DNA of 35,544 nt from a virus: positions 1 to 35,544 of the IMG/VR virus record IMGVR_UViG_3300005468_000042; one strand, 5' to 3'. Each line of letters opens with the position of its first letter. Position 1 is the stretch's first letter. Positions 6,513-14,935 of the stretch are shown piece after piece. A model generated the notes under the pieces. It searched no databases. It was not told the origin of the DNA and saw only the letters and a program-made list of their open reading frames with translations. A program made the translations under genes and the position numbers.

Positions 6513-7393
6513 AGCTTCTTGACTCCCGTCCAGGACGAGCCGAGCATCAACTGCTTGCCGGGCCACGTCTGCGCTCCTTCGGTCCACCCGGCCATCGCCC
6601 ATTCGAGGGGTGTGGGGGCGGTGCCCTTGTCCCAGTTCTGTCGGGTACTGCGGGCGATCAGTTTAGCGATCGCCGGGTCGCTGGCGTGTGGTTCGAGCCT
6701 GGCCCGGTTACGGATCAGCAGCTTCAGAGTGTCGAAGTCGTAAAAGTCGTACCCCTGCTTGGCCCAGGCATACCCGCCGACGTCGATGTTCGCTTCGAGG
6801 TGGATCTCGCTGATTCCGTTGGCCCGATACAGGTCCTCCATGTGCTGGTTCCACCGGCTGGCGAACCCACCCCCGCGTAGACGTTTATCTTTGATCTCCA
6901 TCAGCTCGTGGAGTGCGAGCGCGGTCTTGCCATCGGGGCTGGCGATGAACGACCTCTTCGCTTTGCCGACCCGCCGGCCGTTCTTATCCAGGATCTCGAA
7001 CTTGACCCGGAATCCCGCGTCTCCCCCTTGACGCAGCCAGATCCCGCCCTCGACCATCGGCCGGGCGCGCAGCCCGGTCTTCTCGTCGTGGAACGCCCCG
7101 TGGGTGGCGAAGTAAGCATGGAGCTGGTCGGTGGGTTTCGGACCGCCGAGGCGCCTGACCTTCAGATCACCCGATTGGACCAGTGAGGCGATGCTGTCGT
7201 GGTTGCCTGGCAGGTCACCAGGTCGGGGTTTATGTCGGTTGACCTCGGGTGCGGCTGCTCGGCTGACCTTCCCCAGCCACCCCCGCTCGGCCCGCTCCGA
7301 ATCGGTCAGTTTGCGGAACCGACCTCGGGCATCGCGGGGGTGGGATTTCTCGAACAGCGGGTCCTTGACCGGGTGGCCTTTCTTAGTTCTCAA
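6509..7393 (-). CDS. GNAT-like head-associated protein with HPRDxxGRF motif
   Basis: The protein has 294 residues. The start is TTG 7393: it overlaps the MuF stop (TTGA) and has GGAGG at good distance, whereas upstream ATGs lie deep inside MuF. Residues 18-26 are HPRDARGRF, a motif shared with two other head-module proteins. Residues 145-220 look like a GNAT fold: strand KRSFIASPDG, helix ALALHELMEIKDKRL, then an RGGGFA acetyl-CoA-type loop (173-178), helix WNQHMEDLYRANG, and IHLEANIDVGGYAWAKQGYD. The acetyltransferase call is from pattern only. It may be an internal head protein delivered with the DNA, since it sits beside MuF and the ADP-ribosyltransferase gene. Confidence 0.6.
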   Translation of the reverse strand: MRTKKGHPVKDPLFEKSHPRDARGRFRKLTDSERAERGWLGKVSRAAAPEVNRHKPRPGDLPGNHDSIASLVQSGDLKVRRLGGPKPTDQLHAYFATHGAFHDEKTGLRARPMVEGGIWLRQGGDAGFRVKFEILDKNGRRVGKAKRSFIASPDGKTALALHELMEIKDKRLRGGGFASRWNQHMEDLYRANGISEIHLEANIDVGGYAWAKQGYDFYDFDTLKLLIRNRARLEPHASDPAIAKLIARSTRQNWDKGTAPTPLEWAMAGWTEGAQTWPGKQLMLGSSWTGVKKL

Positions 7394-8343
7394 CGCGGCC
7401 TCCGGCGGTCGATAAAGCGGCGGTTGGCCAGCGCCGTGCGGGACCGGCGGATCACAGTCTTGTTCAGCAACAGATCGGCCCGATCCAGCAAGCGGTCGGC
7501 GGCCCGCAGCCGAGCCGGCTCGCTGGCCTTGGCCCAGCCAAGTGCGACCGTCCGCTGGGCCTCGCGTTTGAGCGCGGCGGGCAGCTCGGTGTCGCCCACA
7601 CCTAATTCGCTGCCGGCCCAGGGTTGGGTGCGGCAGCGGCAGTTCGGGTGTAGCGGCGGGTGCCACACCGGGTCGTTCCCGACCGGGTGGTCCCCGTAGG
7701 TCAACCCGCCCAAGAACGGCTGTCCCGCCTGGGCGACCTCACCAGCGTAGGCCAGGCAGTGTAGGCAAGCGTCCCGCTCGGCGATCCAGATCCGGGGCAG
7801 CCCGTGACGTTCCGAGACCGCCGCCGCCCCCTCCGCGATCGCTCGATTCGCCACCCAGGCCGCTGTGCGCTCCGCACGTGTTACCGAGGCCCTCACTGCT
7901 GCCAGCACAGCCTGTAGCTGGTCGAAGGTCTGCAGGGGGGCGGTCCGGACCAGCAACCGAGCGACCTTGATGTCCTCACGTAGCCGGCTGCCCAACTCGT
8001 TCAGCTCTCGGCGAAGCTCGGGGCTGCGCCGGACCCGGGTACGGGTCAGGGGCTGTCCGATCGCGGTCAACCCGGACCACATACCGAAAGTCAGCCCGTC
8101 CCGCACCACCCGCAGCAGGACCCGCCGTAGCGGCCCCAACCGGACCATCCGGTCGACCCGGCTGGTCAGCATGGTCCGCAGGGTCTGCTGGGCGAACTCG
8201 GGCAGCGGGTTGCCGGGCGCCCCGGCGACCGCCAGGTAGACCAGCAGCGCGTCGGACGTGATCGAGTCGGACTCGGCCCGCGCGGCACCCGCCGCGTCGG
8301 CCCGAGCCCGAGCTTCGAAGTCCTGTAGCTGCTGTTCATCCAT
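7390..8343 (-). CDS. MuF-like minor head protein
   Basis: This 317-residue protein starts at ATG 8343, overlapping the upstream stop by one base (TGATG). A long helical N-terminal half precedes the diagnostic phage Mu F-like motif: Cys193 and Cys196 (DACLHC), a GQPF segment, then HPNCRC at 232-237. Proteins of this family sit at or near the portal inside the head and are needed for DNA ejection or head maturation. The usual gene order portal, MuF, scaffold, capsid is kept, with effector-like genes inserted. A basic Arg-rich C-terminus (RRFIDRRRPR) follows. Confidence 0.8.
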   Translation of the reverse strand: MDEQQLQDFEARARADAAGAARAESDSITSDALLVYLAVAGAPGNPLPEFAQQTLRTMLTSRVDRMVRLGPLRRVLLRVVRDGLTFGMWSGLTAIGQPLTRTRVRRSPELRRELNELGSRLREDIKVARLLVRTAPLQTFDQLQAVLAAVRASVTRAERTAAWVANRAIAEGAAAVSERHGLPRIWIAERDACLHCLAYAGEVAQAGQPFLGGLTYGDHPVGNDPVWHPPLHPNCRCRTQPWAGSELGVGDTELPAALKREAQRTVALGWAKASEPARLRAADRLLDRADLLLNKTVIRRSRTALANRRFIDRRRPR

Positions 8344-8555
8344 CAGACCGTGACCACCACTCCGCCGACCACCTGGTACTGCTGGTCGTGGGTGCGCTGC
8401 TCCAGTTCGATGATCAGTTCCTGGGTCTGCGGCGACAGCTCGTCGAAAGTGTCGGCCTGTTGCAGCCCCTGCACGATCTGGTCACGCTCGTCGGGCATCA
8501 CCAACGCGGCCCCAGCAAACGCGGCAGCCGCTCGTCTCTCCAGCTCCGGCTTCAT
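8343..8555 (-). CDS. Small helical protein between the ADP-ribosyltransferase and MuF genes
   Basis: This 70-residue protein starts at ATG 8555, overlapping the preceding TGA (ATGA), and its own stop overlaps the MuF ATG. The N-terminus is Ala-rich and helical (ERRAAAAFAGAALVMPDERD), followed by acidic helices and a short hydrophobic end (YQVVGGVVVTV). There is no signal or membrane helix of adequate length. Its place between a putative toxin domain and MuF would suit a chaperone or immunity-like partner, but that is speculation. Confidence 0.6.
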   Translation of the reverse strand: MKPELERRAAAAFAGAALVMPDERDQIVQGLQQADTFDELSPQTQELIIELEQRTHDQQYQVVGGVVVTV

Positions 8556-10030
8556 GGCTTCCGATCTCCCTCTTCCATCATCATCACCTCGCGGTTCAAG
8601 ATGACGTACTGTTCGGCGTTCAGTTCTCGGCGTTTGCCGTCGATGGTGACCTTCGCACCGTCACTACGACCAGCAGGTACCCGGATCACTTCATAGCCAC
8701 GCATCGCTGCCCAGCGGCCTGGGTCGGCGGCAAACCCCCAGATCAGCGCCTGGGTGGTACCCAGCCGGGCCTGTTCGAGCTGCCAAGCACGCTGCTGCCG
8801 GATCAACTCGTCGTATTCGATGATCTTGGCGTCCGGTTTGAGCGCGGCCCGGGTATAGGCTCCCCCCCGAGGGGATTCGGCGTAGACCTTGGCGGCCCGT
8901 TCATCGACTGAGAAGTACAGGCCATTGCCGTAGATGCCCTGCCCGAGACCCGCCTCCGGGTCGTGCCGGGTCTCGGCGAGGACCTCTTCGCCGGTCTTGG
9001 GGGGTACGACCCCCGCCGGGCTGGACCCCATCGCGTCGTAACGGAAGCCCTTATTTGCTTTGACGCCCCGCCAGATCTCGATCCAGCCCGAGTCGATCTT
9101 GTCCTGGACCTGTCCGGCGGTACCAACCTGGGGGGTTTTCCAACCCCGCATCTTGGCCATCTCGGTGAGACCGCCGTCGATCGGGGTGGTGGAGAACCGG
9201 ACCATCTCGGTTTCGAGCTTCCCACCCAGGCTTGGCACGTCATATGGTGTCTTGCCGGGCGGGACGTGGTATAGATCCAGCACGGTCGGGGCGAGGTCGT
9301 CGGTCTCGCTGACGACGCTGTTCGTAACCGCACGGGTGGCTGCTGCGGGCAGCGCGTCGGCCACTCTCTTCCCCACCCAGTCAGTGGCTCCCGAGAAATA
9401 ACCCACGTTGGCCACCTCGGCGGGGGTGATCCCCTCACCGCGCAGCAACTTCCCCTGTAGCTCCGACACTTGCAGGTAGTCGGCTGGTTTCAGGTTGGTG
9501 GCTCGCAGCGCGTCCAGTGCGTCCTGGGCCGCTTGGGTGTTGGTGAACTCGCGGGGTCGCAGGTCCGGCTGCTCCAGTTCGGCCAGGAACTCCAGCGCGG
9601 TGGGTACGTCGATCTTGGCCTGGGCCAGTTCGAGCGAGATCCGGTTGACTTGGTTGGCCTTCCCCTCGTTACCTTCACGGAGCAGCCTACGGTACTGCCG
9701 CGATAGTTTCGTCTGTAGCTGGGTCGGGGTCGGGACGGCCCGTGTGGTCCGGGGGGCGGTGCCCTTGGGCTTCGCCTTGGGTTTCGTGACCGATTTGACT
9801 CCGCCGGGGACCACCCGCTCGGCCAGCTTGAGAGCATCTTCGGCCGAATAGAGCCCCGTGGTCAGCTCGCCCGCGATCATGTTGATCCGGTCGGCCTCGT
9901 CTTTGTTGCCCTCCCGAGTCAGTTTCACCCACAGCTTGGTGAGCGCATCCTGGGCGTCGCTCTTGGCTTTAGCCGGGTTGACCCCCGCCGTCTCGGGGGC
10001 CCCGGCGGGGGCCCCCTGCGGGGTCAGGCT
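8552..10030 (-). CDS. ADP-ribosyltransferase domain, made by -1 frameshift from the 780-aa gene
   Basis: This open frame (492 codons from 10030) continues the upstream gene after a -1 shift. Numbering from the first GTG (9928), residues 1-120 hold two similar helical segments (TKLxxxxxxLxREGN..A..xNRI). Residues 280-450 match an ADP-ribosyltransferase: Arg287 in IEIWRGV, an STS-like GNGLYFS (334-340), a helix AAKVYAES, and Glu439 in NAEQYVILNRE. The first helical repeat begins upstream of GTG 9928, and no ATG, GTG or TTG with a ribosome-binding site precedes it, so independent initiation is unlikely. A 1271-residue fusion is inferred. T4 Alt is a known precedent for an injected ADP-ribosyltransferase. 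Confidence 0.7.
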   Translation of the reverse strand, partial: SLTPQGAPAGAPETAGVNPAKAKSDAQDALTKLWVKLTREGNKDEADRINMIAGELTTGLYSAEDALKLAERVVPGGVKSVTKPKAKPKGTAPRTTRAVPTPTQLQTKLSRQYRRLLREGNEGKANQVNRISLELAQAKIDVPTALEFLAELEQPDLRPREFTNTQAAQDALDALRATNLKPADYLQVSELQGKLLRGEGITPAEVANVGYFSGATDWVGKRVADALPAAATRAVTNSVVSETDDLAPTVLDLYHVPPGKTPYDVPSLGGKLETEMVRFSTTPIDGGLTEMAKMRGWKTPQVGTAGQVQDKIDSGWIEIWRGVKANKGFRYDAMGSSPAGVVPPKTGEEVLAETRHDPEAGLGQGIYGNGLYFSVDERAAKVYAESPRGGAYTRAALKPDAKIIEYDELIRQQRAWQLEQARLGTTQALIWGFAADPGRWAAMRGYEVIRVPAGRSDGAKVTIDGKRRELNAEQYVILNREVMMMEEGDRKP

Positions 10031-10036
10031 TTTCCC
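9984..10036 (-). promoter_or_regulatory. Programmed -1 ribosomal frameshift signal
   Basis: On the minus strand the heptamer G GGA AAA (10036-10030) lies in the zero frame, two codons before the TGA of the 780-aa gene. Six bases later a long stem begins: CCCCGC pairs with GCGGGG, enclosing a perfect 9-bp stem GGGGGCCCC/GGGGCCCCC (9995-10016) with loop CGCC. Slippery site, spacer and structure all match the -1 class. The -1 frame is open for 492 codons. Confidence 0.75.
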
Positions 10037-12366
10037 TGGGCTCGGTCCCTCTCGACCCGCATCTCACGCTGGAACTCGTCTGGGGTCATCAGGCCCTTCA
10101 GCCAGTTGTCCAGCAACTTCTGGGCCCGCGCCTGTACCGTCGGGTCGGGGTGCCCCAGCAGGTCGGAATACTCCTTCTGGGCGATATCGCGTTGAATCGC
10201 CTGCTGAGTCAGCTTCCCAAGGGCTCCAGACATGTCGTTGGCGGAGATCTCCGCCCCTGCGGAGCGGGCGTTCTGCTCACGGCGACGCTCCCGAGCGGCA
10301 TCGACCTCGGCTTTGGAGGGCATCCTCTCCAACGCCTGGGCGGCGGTGTAGCCGGTGCCCCTCTCCCGGGAGGTGGTACCGCCCTTGACGGTGGCCTCCC
10401 ACTCGGCGGATTGGCGGAACCCGGATGCGATCCGTGAACCGGGGGCCTTGACCGCCGACGTCCGGGTCACCTTCTGTAGGGTCCCGATCTCGTTGCCGTC
10501 CGCGTCGAACAGGGTGTACATCTTGTCACCCTTGTAGTCGGTCGTGCCCGCGTCGCGGATCTGGATCCCCTCGGGGGTGCCCTTGATCGTGATCTTCTTG
10601 CCAGGCAGGACCACCCCGGTGGACGGCTTCGGGCGGATGTGGGCTGCGACGTCTGCGGCGGGTGGTGTGGCCTGATCCACCAGCTCGTACTTGAAGTCGA
10701 TCCCCGAGCCGGTGTTGCGGACCAGCCCCCGCCGTTCCAGAGCCTGCAACACCACCCGCTCTTGGGGAGATACCGTCGCGAACCGCCTGCTGTTGCTGTT
10801 CAGACGGTAGGACAGCCCCCCGTTTTTGCGGATCCGGTCCAGTGTGCTCTGCATGGCCGGGGTAAGGTCCTGGGGCTTCTGGGTCTTGGCTTCGGCGGTC
10901 ACGCCGTTGCGGACAGCATCGACCACGGCAGCCCGGGTGCGGGCCACCCCGAGGTGATCGGCGAGCTGCCCGACCAGTTCAGGGTCCGCGTTGCGCAAGA
11001 CCGTCGCGGCGTCCTTCTTGGTGTTGGCCTGCCAGACCTGGTCACGCAGGGGGCGCAGCGCCGGGGGAGTCTCATCCGTGATCGTGCCACCCCGGAAGGG
11101 GCGATCCGGCGTCGCGGTCTGACGGCTCAGGAAATCCCCGGTCGATTCACTTTCGGTGCGTCCCGCGAGTGCGAGCCGGCGACCGCTGTCGGCCTGGTCC
11201 GGTGGGGCGGTGCGACGACGGATCTGCTCAGCTTCGATCTGCGCGACATCGGCCCGGTTGTTGGGGGTGTCTTCGCCACGCTGGTCGATCATGTCGGCCA
11301 GCTCTTGATCGGTGCGCCGATCAAGATTCTTCAGCGGGACCCGCTGGGTAGCCGTGCGGGTGGGGACGGTGGTGGCCATCCCCCCATTCAACCCTGTTGC
11401 ACGTCCTGTGTCAAGTCCTGTGTCAGGCGCCTTGGCGATCCAGCCTTTTGAAGCCGAGCCACCCCAGGTGGTGATCCGATCCCCGGTCTCCGGGTCGACC
11501 AGGCGGTAGAAGCCGGTCCCCTCGACCCGGGCCAGGCGGCCTTCTGCGTTCGGACCGCTGCGGTCACCCCCGTGATACATGACCAGGTCGCCCGGCTTGA
11601 CCCCCGCGCTCTTGAACGTCCCCCACTGCGGGGCATCCCGAGGCGGTGCGACCCTCGCACCTGCCTTAGCGCTCATCCGCTCCAGGAAGCTGTCGGTCGA
11701 CTCGACCGGCAACCGACCCGCCTGGGCCAGTCGGCGGTTACGTTCGGTCTCGGTCAGTGCGGCGGCGGCAGGGGCCGGACGATCCAGCCCGAAATCGGAG
11801 CGCTCAAAACTGCGAACCGCCGACTGGGCCTTGACCAGCGGCCCGTTCGACAGGGTCGTGCTGGGCATCGTGGCCACATCCTGGCCCATCCGCCCAAGCT
11901 CCTTGCGGGCCTCTTCGGCGGAGGTGTCGCCCGACTGGACCCGCTCGGCCAGGCTGTCGAGCTTGCCCGCGAGTCGGTCCTTGTACCGGACCTCGGCCGA
12001 TGCCCCCGGTCCGGGCCGGGTCTTCGGACGGTAGGCGTCCGCTGCGGCCTGGATCGCCCGACCCATCTCCCGGCGGGGGTTGGCGGCCCCCCCAGGAGGA
12101 GGTGGAGCCGGCTTCGGAAACCGCGCCTTGGCCTGGGCCGACATCCCCGAGATGTCGAGTAGACTGCCGCCACCGGTCTGGAGGCGACCGCCCAGACGTG
12201 GGTCCGTGCGCTCCCCCTGGAACGTCCGCTCACCCGCCGAAGTGTCCCCGAAGCTGGCCTCGAATTGCTTCGACACCCGGGCCAGCCAGTTGCTACCGCC
12301 CTTCCGGGCGAACTTGCCGTCGTTGGCCCGGGGGTGGTCCCGCTCCCGCCAGATCCTTTTTGCCAT
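10024..12366 (-). CDS. Large head-associated protein, zero-frame product (780 aa)
   Basis: It starts at ATG 12366, 4 bases after the portal stop, with GGAGG upstream. Residues 11-19 (HPRANDGKF) match the HPRDxxGRF motif of two other head proteins, followed by WLARVSKQF. A Pro-rich stretch (86-92) and charged helices follow. Residues 211-230 and 396-415 are copies of one another (RRLAxAGR..ESTxxFLxR). About 260-305 is a small beta domain (GDLVMYHGG, FYRLVDPETGDRI). About 525-575 resembles a winged helix. The C-terminus is helical and ends QGKA at the frameshift site. The position after portal suggests an internal or portal-bound head protein. No enzymatic motif is seen in this part. Confidence 0.7.
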   Translation of the reverse strand: MAKRIWRERDHPRANDGKFARKGGSNWLARVSKQFEASFGDTSAGERTFQGERTDPRLGGRLQTGGGSLLDISGMSAQAKARFPKPAPPPPGGAANPRREMGRAIQAAADAYRPKTRPGPGASAEVRYKDRLAGKLDSLAERVQSGDTSAEEARKELGRMGQDVATMPSTTLSNGPLVKAQSAVRSFERSDFGLDRPAPAAAALTETERNRRLAQAGRLPVESTDSFLERMSAKAGARVAPPRDAPQWGTFKSAGVKPGDLVMYHGGDRSGPNAEGRLARVEGTGFYRLVDPETGDRITTWGGSASKGWIAKAPDTGLDTGRATGLNGGMATTVPTRTATQRVPLKNLDRRTDQELADMIDQRGEDTPNNRADVAQIEAEQIRRRTAPPDQADSGRRLALAGRTESESTGDFLSRQTATPDRPFRGGTITDETPPALRPLRDQVWQANTKKDAATVLRNADPELVGQLADHLGVARTRAAVVDAVRNGVTAEAKTQKPQDLTPAMQSTLDRIRKNGGLSYRLNSNSRRFATVSPQERVVLQALERRGLVRNTGSGIDFKYELVDQATPPAADVAAHIRPKPSTGVVLPGKKITIKGTPEGIQIRDAGTTDYKGDKMYTLFDADGNEIGTLQKVTRTSAVKAPGSRIASGFRQSAEWEATVKGGTTSRERGTGYTAAQALERMPSKAEVDAARERRREQNARSAGAEISANDMSGALGKLTQQAIQRDIAQKEYSDLLGHPDPTVQARAQKLLDNWLKGLMTPDEFQREMRVERDRAQGKA
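11386..11414 (-). promoter_or_regulatory. Possible internal promoter within the 780-aa gene
   Basis: Read on the minus strand: TTGACA, 17-bp spacer, TTGAAT, just upstream of in-frame Met330 (ATG 11379) that is preceded by GGGGGG. The -35 lies in a 12-bp tandem repeat encoding DTGLDTG. The -10 lacks the second-position A, so it is weak. Confidence 0.25.
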
Positions 12367-12369
12367 CCC

Positions 12370-14340
12370 TTACCTCCGAGCCGATTGGCGGTCGCGTGGG
12401 TTGTTGCGCCCCGGCGGTCCACCATTCGGACCGGGAGGCTGGTTGCGGTTGGCAGGCCCGCCCTGCCCGAACATCTCCTTGGCCCGGTCGGCTGCCTCCT
12501 GGGCCATCTGGCGTTGGTGGTCCTGGCTGGCCTGCTGGGTCTGGGTCGCGTGGTCCAACTGGGTCTGCTGCATCCCCGTCTGGTGCTCCTGCTGGGTCTG
12601 TAGCACCTGCTGCTGGACCTGGGTCGGGTCCATAAAAGTGCCCTTGGGTAGGTTGATCTCGGTGCCCTCCAGGGTGAGCCCGAGCATCCGGGACACCACC
12701 TCCTGGACTTGTTCCTTCGACGCGGCGCCCAATGCGATGCCCGCCCCGAGGGTCTGCACCGCCGTGCCAATCTGGTTCAGCAGCATGATCCGGCGGGCCA
12801 GGTCCGCCCCGTTCGCGTCCTTGACCCATTCCTGGACTTGCTCGGCCGGGTAGCCGGTCTCGGTCAGCGCCACCTCGGCGGGGACACCCGTGTTGATCTT
12901 GGCTTGCACGACACCCCAGCCGTCCGCGTCGTCGACCACCATCAGTGGGGCCCACTGCAGGTCGATCCGGACATCCTCGTAACCGAGCAGCCACATGGCG
13001 AACTCGAACACGTCCCGCCAGGTCGCCTCGTACCGGTCCTGCCGGTCCTCACATTTGGCGATCAGGGGGGCTTCCAGGGCTCGCAGCGCGGACCCGGCGG
13101 GGGTGTCGCCGCTGTCTTTGCTGAAGTGGTGTTGGGGTGTGTCGGTCAGCTCCGCCATGGCCTTGACATACCGGTCGTACGGGCTCAGGAAGATGTCGGG
13201 CTGGGCCGGCTGGTACTCCCCGGTCGAGGCACCCCACAGTTTCCAGATCGAGCCCGGTTCGGCGGACATGCCCGAGTCGCCGAGTTCGCTCTCGGGGTCT
13301 TCCGCGTCGTCGTCCGGGTGGATCGGGTCGTCCGAGTTGGAGGTCGGGTCATCCTTGGTTGGGTCGACCATCAGATAACGCTGCGGGAAGCTCTGGAACT
13401 CGATCGCCGCCCCGTGGGTCTGGACCAGCTTGTTGATCATGTCCTGCGGACCGTAGGCCCCGAGGTGCTCCGGGTTGCCGTAGGGCCGGTCATTGCGGAA
13501 ATGGAACACCGGGACCCGCCCGTACGGGTTGTCCATCTCTTCCAGCAACGCCCAGGCGGCAGGGTCCTTGGTGTCCTTCTCCCCGTCGGAGACCCACTTC
13601 TCGATCCGGTCCTCGTAGTACAGGTTGACCCGGTGTCGCTCTTTGCCGCCCCGCTTGACCGGCCAAGACTTGATCACGTAGGCGATTTTGAGCGGATCCT
13701 CGTCGTCGTAGATCGCCCGCATCTGCGACGCGTTGTTGACCCGGATATCGACCCCGACTACGGTGCCCAGCGTCGGGGCCTGTGCCTGGGCCTCGTCGGC
13801 CAGGTCCTGCTCGGTGTAGTTTTCCTCGTCGTCGGGTTCCTCGTCATATTCGGCCCGGTCGGGTTCTTCGGTGATCGGCCAGACCAGGATGTAGGCGTCC
13901 CCGTGGGTCGACACGTTCTTGTGCAGGGCCTTGGATTCCGCGTCCAGTTCGTTGTCTTCCCACAGCCTGTGCAGGGCGACGTTCTGGGCTTTGAGGGCGG
14001 ACTCGCGGTTGGCGTCGCCCTGTTGGTCCTGCAGGTCTCGTTCGTCTTCGGGTGGGACGGCGACCACCGCTTCGATCTGCAGCCGGTTGGCTACGGTGTC
14101 GACTGGGATCTTGGCATAGTTGAACTGGTGGATCTCGTCGGAGCTGGAGCGGGCCAACATCCGGCGGATCTTGTCGGATGCGTAGACCTCCTCGACGCTA
14201 CCGCCGTAGTATGCGTCGGCCTGCAGGTAGATCTCCCGGGCCTCGCACAGCTCGGCGTAGCCGTGGGTCAGGTCAGCGGTATCCGATTCGAACAGGTCGA
14301 CCGGTCCGAGCGGACTGTCCGGTACGAACGGACTGGTCAT
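12370..14340 (-). CDS. Portal protein
   Basis: This 656-residue protein starts at ATG 14340. The N-terminal half has the SPP1 gp6-like portal pattern: an Asp/Glu-rich opening, a YYGG segment, then INKLVQTHGAAIEFQSFPQRY in the body. The helical stem part includes SALRALEAPLIAKCEDRQDRY (about 400-420) and a WRDVFEFAMWLLGYEDV helix. The C-terminal 100 residues are a Gln-rich coiled coil (QVQQQVLQTQQEHQTGMQQ) ending in a Pro/Asn/Arg tail. It forms the dodecameric DNA channel at one head vertex and docks the terminase. It sits downstream of the terminase genes and a dedicated promoter. Length is larger than usual because of the Q-rich tail. Confidence 0.85.
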   Translation of the reverse strand: MTSPFVPDSPLGPVDLFESDTADLTHGYAELCEAREIYLQADAYYGGSVEEVYASDKIRRMLARSSSDEIHQFNYAKIPVDTVANRLQIEAVVAVPPEDERDLQDQQGDANRESALKAQNVALHRLWEDNELDAESKALHKNVSTHGDAYILVWPITEEPDRAEYDEEPDDEENYTEQDLADEAQAQAPTLGTVVGVDIRVNNASQMRAIYDDEDPLKIAYVIKSWPVKRGGKERHRVNLYYEDRIEKWVSDGEKDTKDPAAWALLEEMDNPYGRVPVFHFRNDRPYGNPEHLGAYGPQDMINKLVQTHGAAIEFQSFPQRYLMVDPTKDDPTSNSDDPIHPDDDAEDPESELGDSGMSAEPGSIWKLWGASTGEYQPAQPDIFLSPYDRYVKAMAELTDTPQHHFSKDSGDTPAGSALRALEAPLIAKCEDRQDRYEATWRDVFEFAMWLLGYEDVRIDLQWAPLMVVDDADGWGVVQAKINTGVPAEVALTETGYPAEQVQEWVKDANGADLARRIMLLNQIGTAVQTLGAGIALGAASKEQVQEVVSRMLGLTLEGTEINLPKGTFMDPTQVQQQVLQTQQEHQTGMQQTQLDHATQTQQASQDHQRQMAQEAADRAKEMFGQGGPANRNQPPGPNGGPPGRNNPRDRQSARR

Positions 14341-14362
14341 TAAACCCCCAAGGTACGGTAGT

Positions 14363-14385
14363 GCCGGTGGGCTGTGCCCACCGGC
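14363..14385 (-). promoter_or_regulatory. Hairpin at the 5' end of the portal mRNA
   Basis: A perfect 10-bp inverted repeat GCCGGTGGGC/GCCCACCGGC with a 3-nt loop starts at the predicted transcription start. It may stabilise the mRNA 5' end, or terminate transcription from the preceding gene. Confidence 0.6.
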
Positions 14386-14393
14386 CCACTTGA

Positions 14394-14424
14394 AGTGTAC
14401 CGCCTCGACCTACCGCTTGTCACT
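14394..14424 (-). promoter_or_regulatory. Promoter for the portal operon
   Basis: Read on the minus strand: GTGACA, 18-bp spacer, TACACT. It overlaps the end of the preceding basic-protein gene (stop at 14420). The predicted start lies at the hairpin 14363-14385. Confidence 0.6.
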
Positions 14425-14917
14425 TGCTGCGGAAACGACCGCGCTTGTCCCGGGGGTGTAGCCGGTTGAAGACACTGCGGGCGCCGGACTTCGACTTGCC
14501 CCCCGAAGAGACGAACACCGCACGCCGCTTGCTGCTGCGGCTGCCGCCACCGGTGTTGACCCCGCCGAGCACCGAACGGGAGTGCAGCCCGGACTTGCGC
14601 CGGGTGGTCAGGTCCTTCTGGCGGCTGCGCGAGACGTGGCCCAGGGCTCGCTGTCCCGCACGGCGCGACACGCTCTCCTTGTTGGGGAACCGGGTCGCCT
14701 CGCCCCGGGTGGCAGCCCGCTGGCTGGTCGCCTTGACCCTGGTCCCTCGGGGGGTGAACAGGGCGGAAGGACCCGCCGACCTACCGCTGGCGTTGCGCCG
14801 TCGACCGGTAGTGGTCACGATGTCGGCGGTCTGGCGTGCCGCCGCCCCTCTGCGCAGGTTCGCGTTGTTGATATTGGTGGCTCGCTGCTTGGTGCGGTTA
14901 CTCGTACGCCGCGCCAT
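14420..14917 (-). CDS. Highly basic protein ending in HPRDxxGRF
   Basis: This 165-residue protein starts at ATG 14917 behind AAGGAGAGGG. Arg and Lys are spread along its whole length with very few acidic residues, and Gly/Ser-rich stretches suggest disorder. The C-terminus is RLHPRDKRGRFRSK (motif 154-162), matching motifs in the 780-aa and GNAT-like proteins. Such composition suggests nucleic-acid binding or an internal head protein. Homology was not assessable. It is bounded by the leaderless gene upstream and the portal promoter downstream. Confidence 0.65.
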   Translation of the reverse strand: MARRTSNRTKQRATNINNANLRRGAAARQTADIVTTTGRRRNASGRSAGPSALFTPRGTRVKATSQRAATRGEATRFPNKESVSRRAGQRALGHVSRSRQKDLTTRRKSGLHSRSVLGGVNTGGGSRSSKRRAVFVSSGGKSKSGARSVFNRLHPRDKRGRFRSK

Positions 14918-14935
14918 CCCTCTCCTTCCCCTACC

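Noticed and set aside
12709-14343. Plus-strand open frame of 544 codons opposite the portal gene
   Set aside because: The portal reading on the minus strand has clear family character; the plus frame shows antisense composition and no ribosome-binding site.
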